A stretch of DNA of 8,219 nt from assembly GCA_045540915.1 (NCBI GenBank), contig JAZQID010000084.1:1-8219 (forward strand), given 5' to 3'. The translations under genes and the position numbers were made by a program. Positions 7,226 through 8,219 of this stretch are shown here, one piece after another. How positions within the stretch are numbered: position 1 is the stretch's first letter; every line of letters starts with the position of its first letter. The notes beneath the pieces are model-generated. The model saw only the letters and a list, made by a program, of their open reading frames with translations, was not told where the DNA came from and did not search any database. This DNA is from RGIG2206 sp045540915 (GTDB taxonomy: Bacteria > Bacillota > Clostridia > Oscillospirales > Acutalibacteraceae).

Positions 7226-8038
7226 TTAATCCATTACTATATATTCAAAGGGAATTTCGATAAATTCCACTTCTGATGCACTTTGCCAATTAGCACAAGT
7301 TTCAGCATCGAAAATAAAGGTGACAGTTTTTTCACTTGTTTCATCAGGTGTAAGTTCTAAATTATTTAAGTAAAAAGAAGTTTTCTTTGCAATCGCTGCT
7401 TCTTGAAAGGCTACCGTAACAATAATCTCCTTATAGACTATATTATCTCTATTTAAATGCAAATCAATAACTTTCTCTTCCCAATCATAAAAGCAAAAAG
7501 CATTTAATGCCGGACCGGTTCCAATTGCAACTGTATCGATATAATCTATGATTTCATCATCAAAATGGCCTCCATAACGAGCCGAATAACGTCGTTCGTC
7601 ATACAAAATATGATATCGATCGTCATTCATTCCATCAAAATTAAAGTCTTTGATAGCAATAAAGTGGAATATTCCGCCCTCATCGACTAATGAATATAAC
7701 GCTCCGTCTTTTTTTAGCGTGTTGTAATTAAATTGATAGCATATAATAGGCATAATAATAGCAGCTGCTAATAACGAAATAATACTTACGCGTTTTCTAT
7801 ATACTATCTTTAAAATTATTGCCGCAACAATAGAAATAACCGACAATATAAAGTATAAAAAAATCACGCCGAAACTTGGGGGTAACCAACCGCCAGCCGA
7901 ATCGTCATCATACGCTATATCATAATTAAATAAAAAGACAACTCCGCAAATTAAAATAATAGCAAGTGAAAATATTAAAAGCACTTTCCAAATAGTATTT
8001 TTATTCTTTTGTTCTGTGATAATATTGTTTTCGTCCAT
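7226..8038 (-). CDS. Orphan membrane protein with three N-terminal membrane segments and an outer domain
   Basis: A 270-residue protein I do not recognise. Hydrophobic segments lie at about 17-38, 56-79 and 83-101. Basic residues KNKNTIWK before the first and KIVYRKR between the second and third fit the positive-inside rule, which puts the N-terminus in the cytoplasm and residues 102-270 outside. The outer part is acidic and looks beta-rich; it contains DFNFDGMND (131-139), which resembles the DxNxDG calcium loops of EF-hand, dockerin or FG-GAP proteins, but only once. Start ATG has GGAGG seven bases upstream, an excellent site, so it is likely expressed. The gene is visibly AT-rich: two 60-base samples (7261-7320 and 7801-7860) contain 22 and 15 G/C bases, against 33 and 28 in two uvrA samples (2281-2340 and 4801-4860). 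With the flanking 24-nt repeats this suggests a recently acquired single-gene insertion. Confidence 0.85.
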   Translation of the reverse strand: MDENNIITEQKNKNTIWKVLLIFSLAIILICGVVFLFNYDIAYDDDSAGGWLPPSFGVIFLYFILSVISIVAAIILKIVYRKRVSIISLLAAAIIMPIICYQFNYNTLKKDGALYSLVDEGGIFHFIAIKDFNFDGMNDDRYHILYDERRYSARYGGHFDDEIIDYIDTVAIGTGPALNAFCFYDWEEKVIDLHLNRDNIVYKEIIVTVAFQEAAIAKKTSFYLNNLELTPDETSEKTVTFIFDAETCANWQSASEVEFIEIPFEYIVMD

Positions 8039-8081
8039 TGTTGCACCTCCAATAATTTAAAGAGCTATTTTTATTTTTCCC

Positions 8082-8105
8082 ATTACACGAATATAGGTCA
8101 CAAAT
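8082..8105. repeat. Direct repeat, right copy (24 nt)
   Basis: Second copy of the 24-nt repeat at 7149-7172, 23 of 24 bases identical and in the same orientation. It lies 44 bases upstream of the start of the orphan membrane gene, so each copy precedes a minus-strand gene. No transposase or integrase is present between the copies. Confidence 0.9.
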
Positions 8106-8118
8106 CTATTTCGTTTAT

Positions 8119-8148
8119 ATAGTATTATTACGTGTTATCCTATGTTAA
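8119..8148 (-). promoter_or_regulatory. Candidate sigma-A promoter for the orphan membrane gene
   Basis: On the minus strand TTAACA (8148-8143, five of six to consensus) and TACTAT (8124-8119, four of six) are 18 bases apart, about 80 bases before the ATG at 8038. The right copy of the 24-nt repeat would then fall within the 5' leader of the transcript. Identified by eye only. Confidence 0.4.
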
Positions 8149-8166
8149 AAAGCCCCTAAAAGCGGC
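8147..8166 (-). terminator. Imperfect intrinsic terminator for a transcript entering from the right edge
   Basis: On the minus strand GCCGC (8166-8162), loop TTTTA, GGGGC (8156-8152) and TTTTT (8151-8147). Four of five stem pairs form, with one G-G mismatch in the middle. It lies about 30 bases after the in-frame TAA that ends the uvrB-like segment at the window edge, so it may close whatever gene or fragment lies beyond 8219. Confidence 0.4.
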
Positions 8167-8199
8167 ATTTTGTAACCGTTTTCGGTGTAAATCTTGTGT

Positions 8200-8219
8200 T
8201 AGGACACAAAATACTCCAC
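8200..8219 (-). repeat. 20-nt copy of an internal uvrB segment at the window edge
   Basis: Bases 8200-8219 are identical to 6786-6805, inside uvrB, in the same orientation. Identity stops at 8199 on the inner side and is cut by the window on the other, so its full length is unknown. In the uvrB frame the minus strand reads VEYFVS and then TAA at 8201-8199, so if it is part of a uvrB copy, that copy is truncated at about residue 91 of 652. It may be a uvrB pseudogene fragment, a duplication junction or an assembly artefact. Confidence 0.6.

Noticed and set aside
7187..8177. 11-nt inverted repeat GGTTACAAAAT (7187-7197) and its complement (8167-8177) flanking the orphan gene, as transposon ends
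   Set aside because: An 11-nt match is expected several times by chance in 8 kb, the flanking bases do not extend it, and there is no transposase or target duplication outside it.
8175..8186. Small hairpin ACCG-TTTT-CGGT
   Set aside because: Only 4 bp and no T-run in either direction; too weak to call a terminator.

Overview
The window looks like a chromosomal segment of a low-to-mid GC Gram-positive bacterium of the class Clostridia, probably a Ruminococcus/Oscillospiraceae-type gut lineage. This rests on strong GGAGG-type ribosome sites, UvrA/UvrB sequences of Firmicutes type, and a DUF5685-type gene next to a J-domain gene. The lineage is an inference from protein style; there is no rRNA or other marker in the window.

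Layout: bases 1-234 hold the 3' end of a plus-strand XRE-type helix-turn-helix protein, closed by a hairpin terminator (253-290). All other genes are on the minus strand. Read in their transcription direction they are an AT-rich orphan membrane protein (8038-7226), uvrB (7060-5102), uvrA (5087-2256), a DUF5685-family protein (2252-1401), a J-domain/TPR protein with a cysteine-rich tail (1417-806) and a multi-pass membrane protein (start probably 819, end 283). From uvrB onward the gaps are 14 bp, 3 bp, a 17-bp overlap and a further overlap, so the five genes look like one translationally coupled operon. Two candidate promoters lie between 7142 and 7207.

Function: UvrA and UvrB are the damage-recognition and damage-loading proteins of nucleotide excision repair; UvrC is not in the window. 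The three downstream genes have no established role in repair. DUF5685 carries two Asp-rich motifs that resemble those of squalene/phytoene synthases. The J-domain protein ends in 11 cysteines within 28 residues. The last gene is a membrane protein.

The region upstream of uvrB (7061-8219) differs from the rest. It is clearly more AT-rich, holds one unrecognised membrane protein, and is bracketed by two copies of a 24-nt direct repeat with one mismatch. The last 20 bases of the window are identical to an internal stretch of uvrB and run off the edge, which suggests a uvrB fragment, a duplication junction or an assembly artefact. No tRNA, rRNA, CRISPR array, transposase or integrase was seen.
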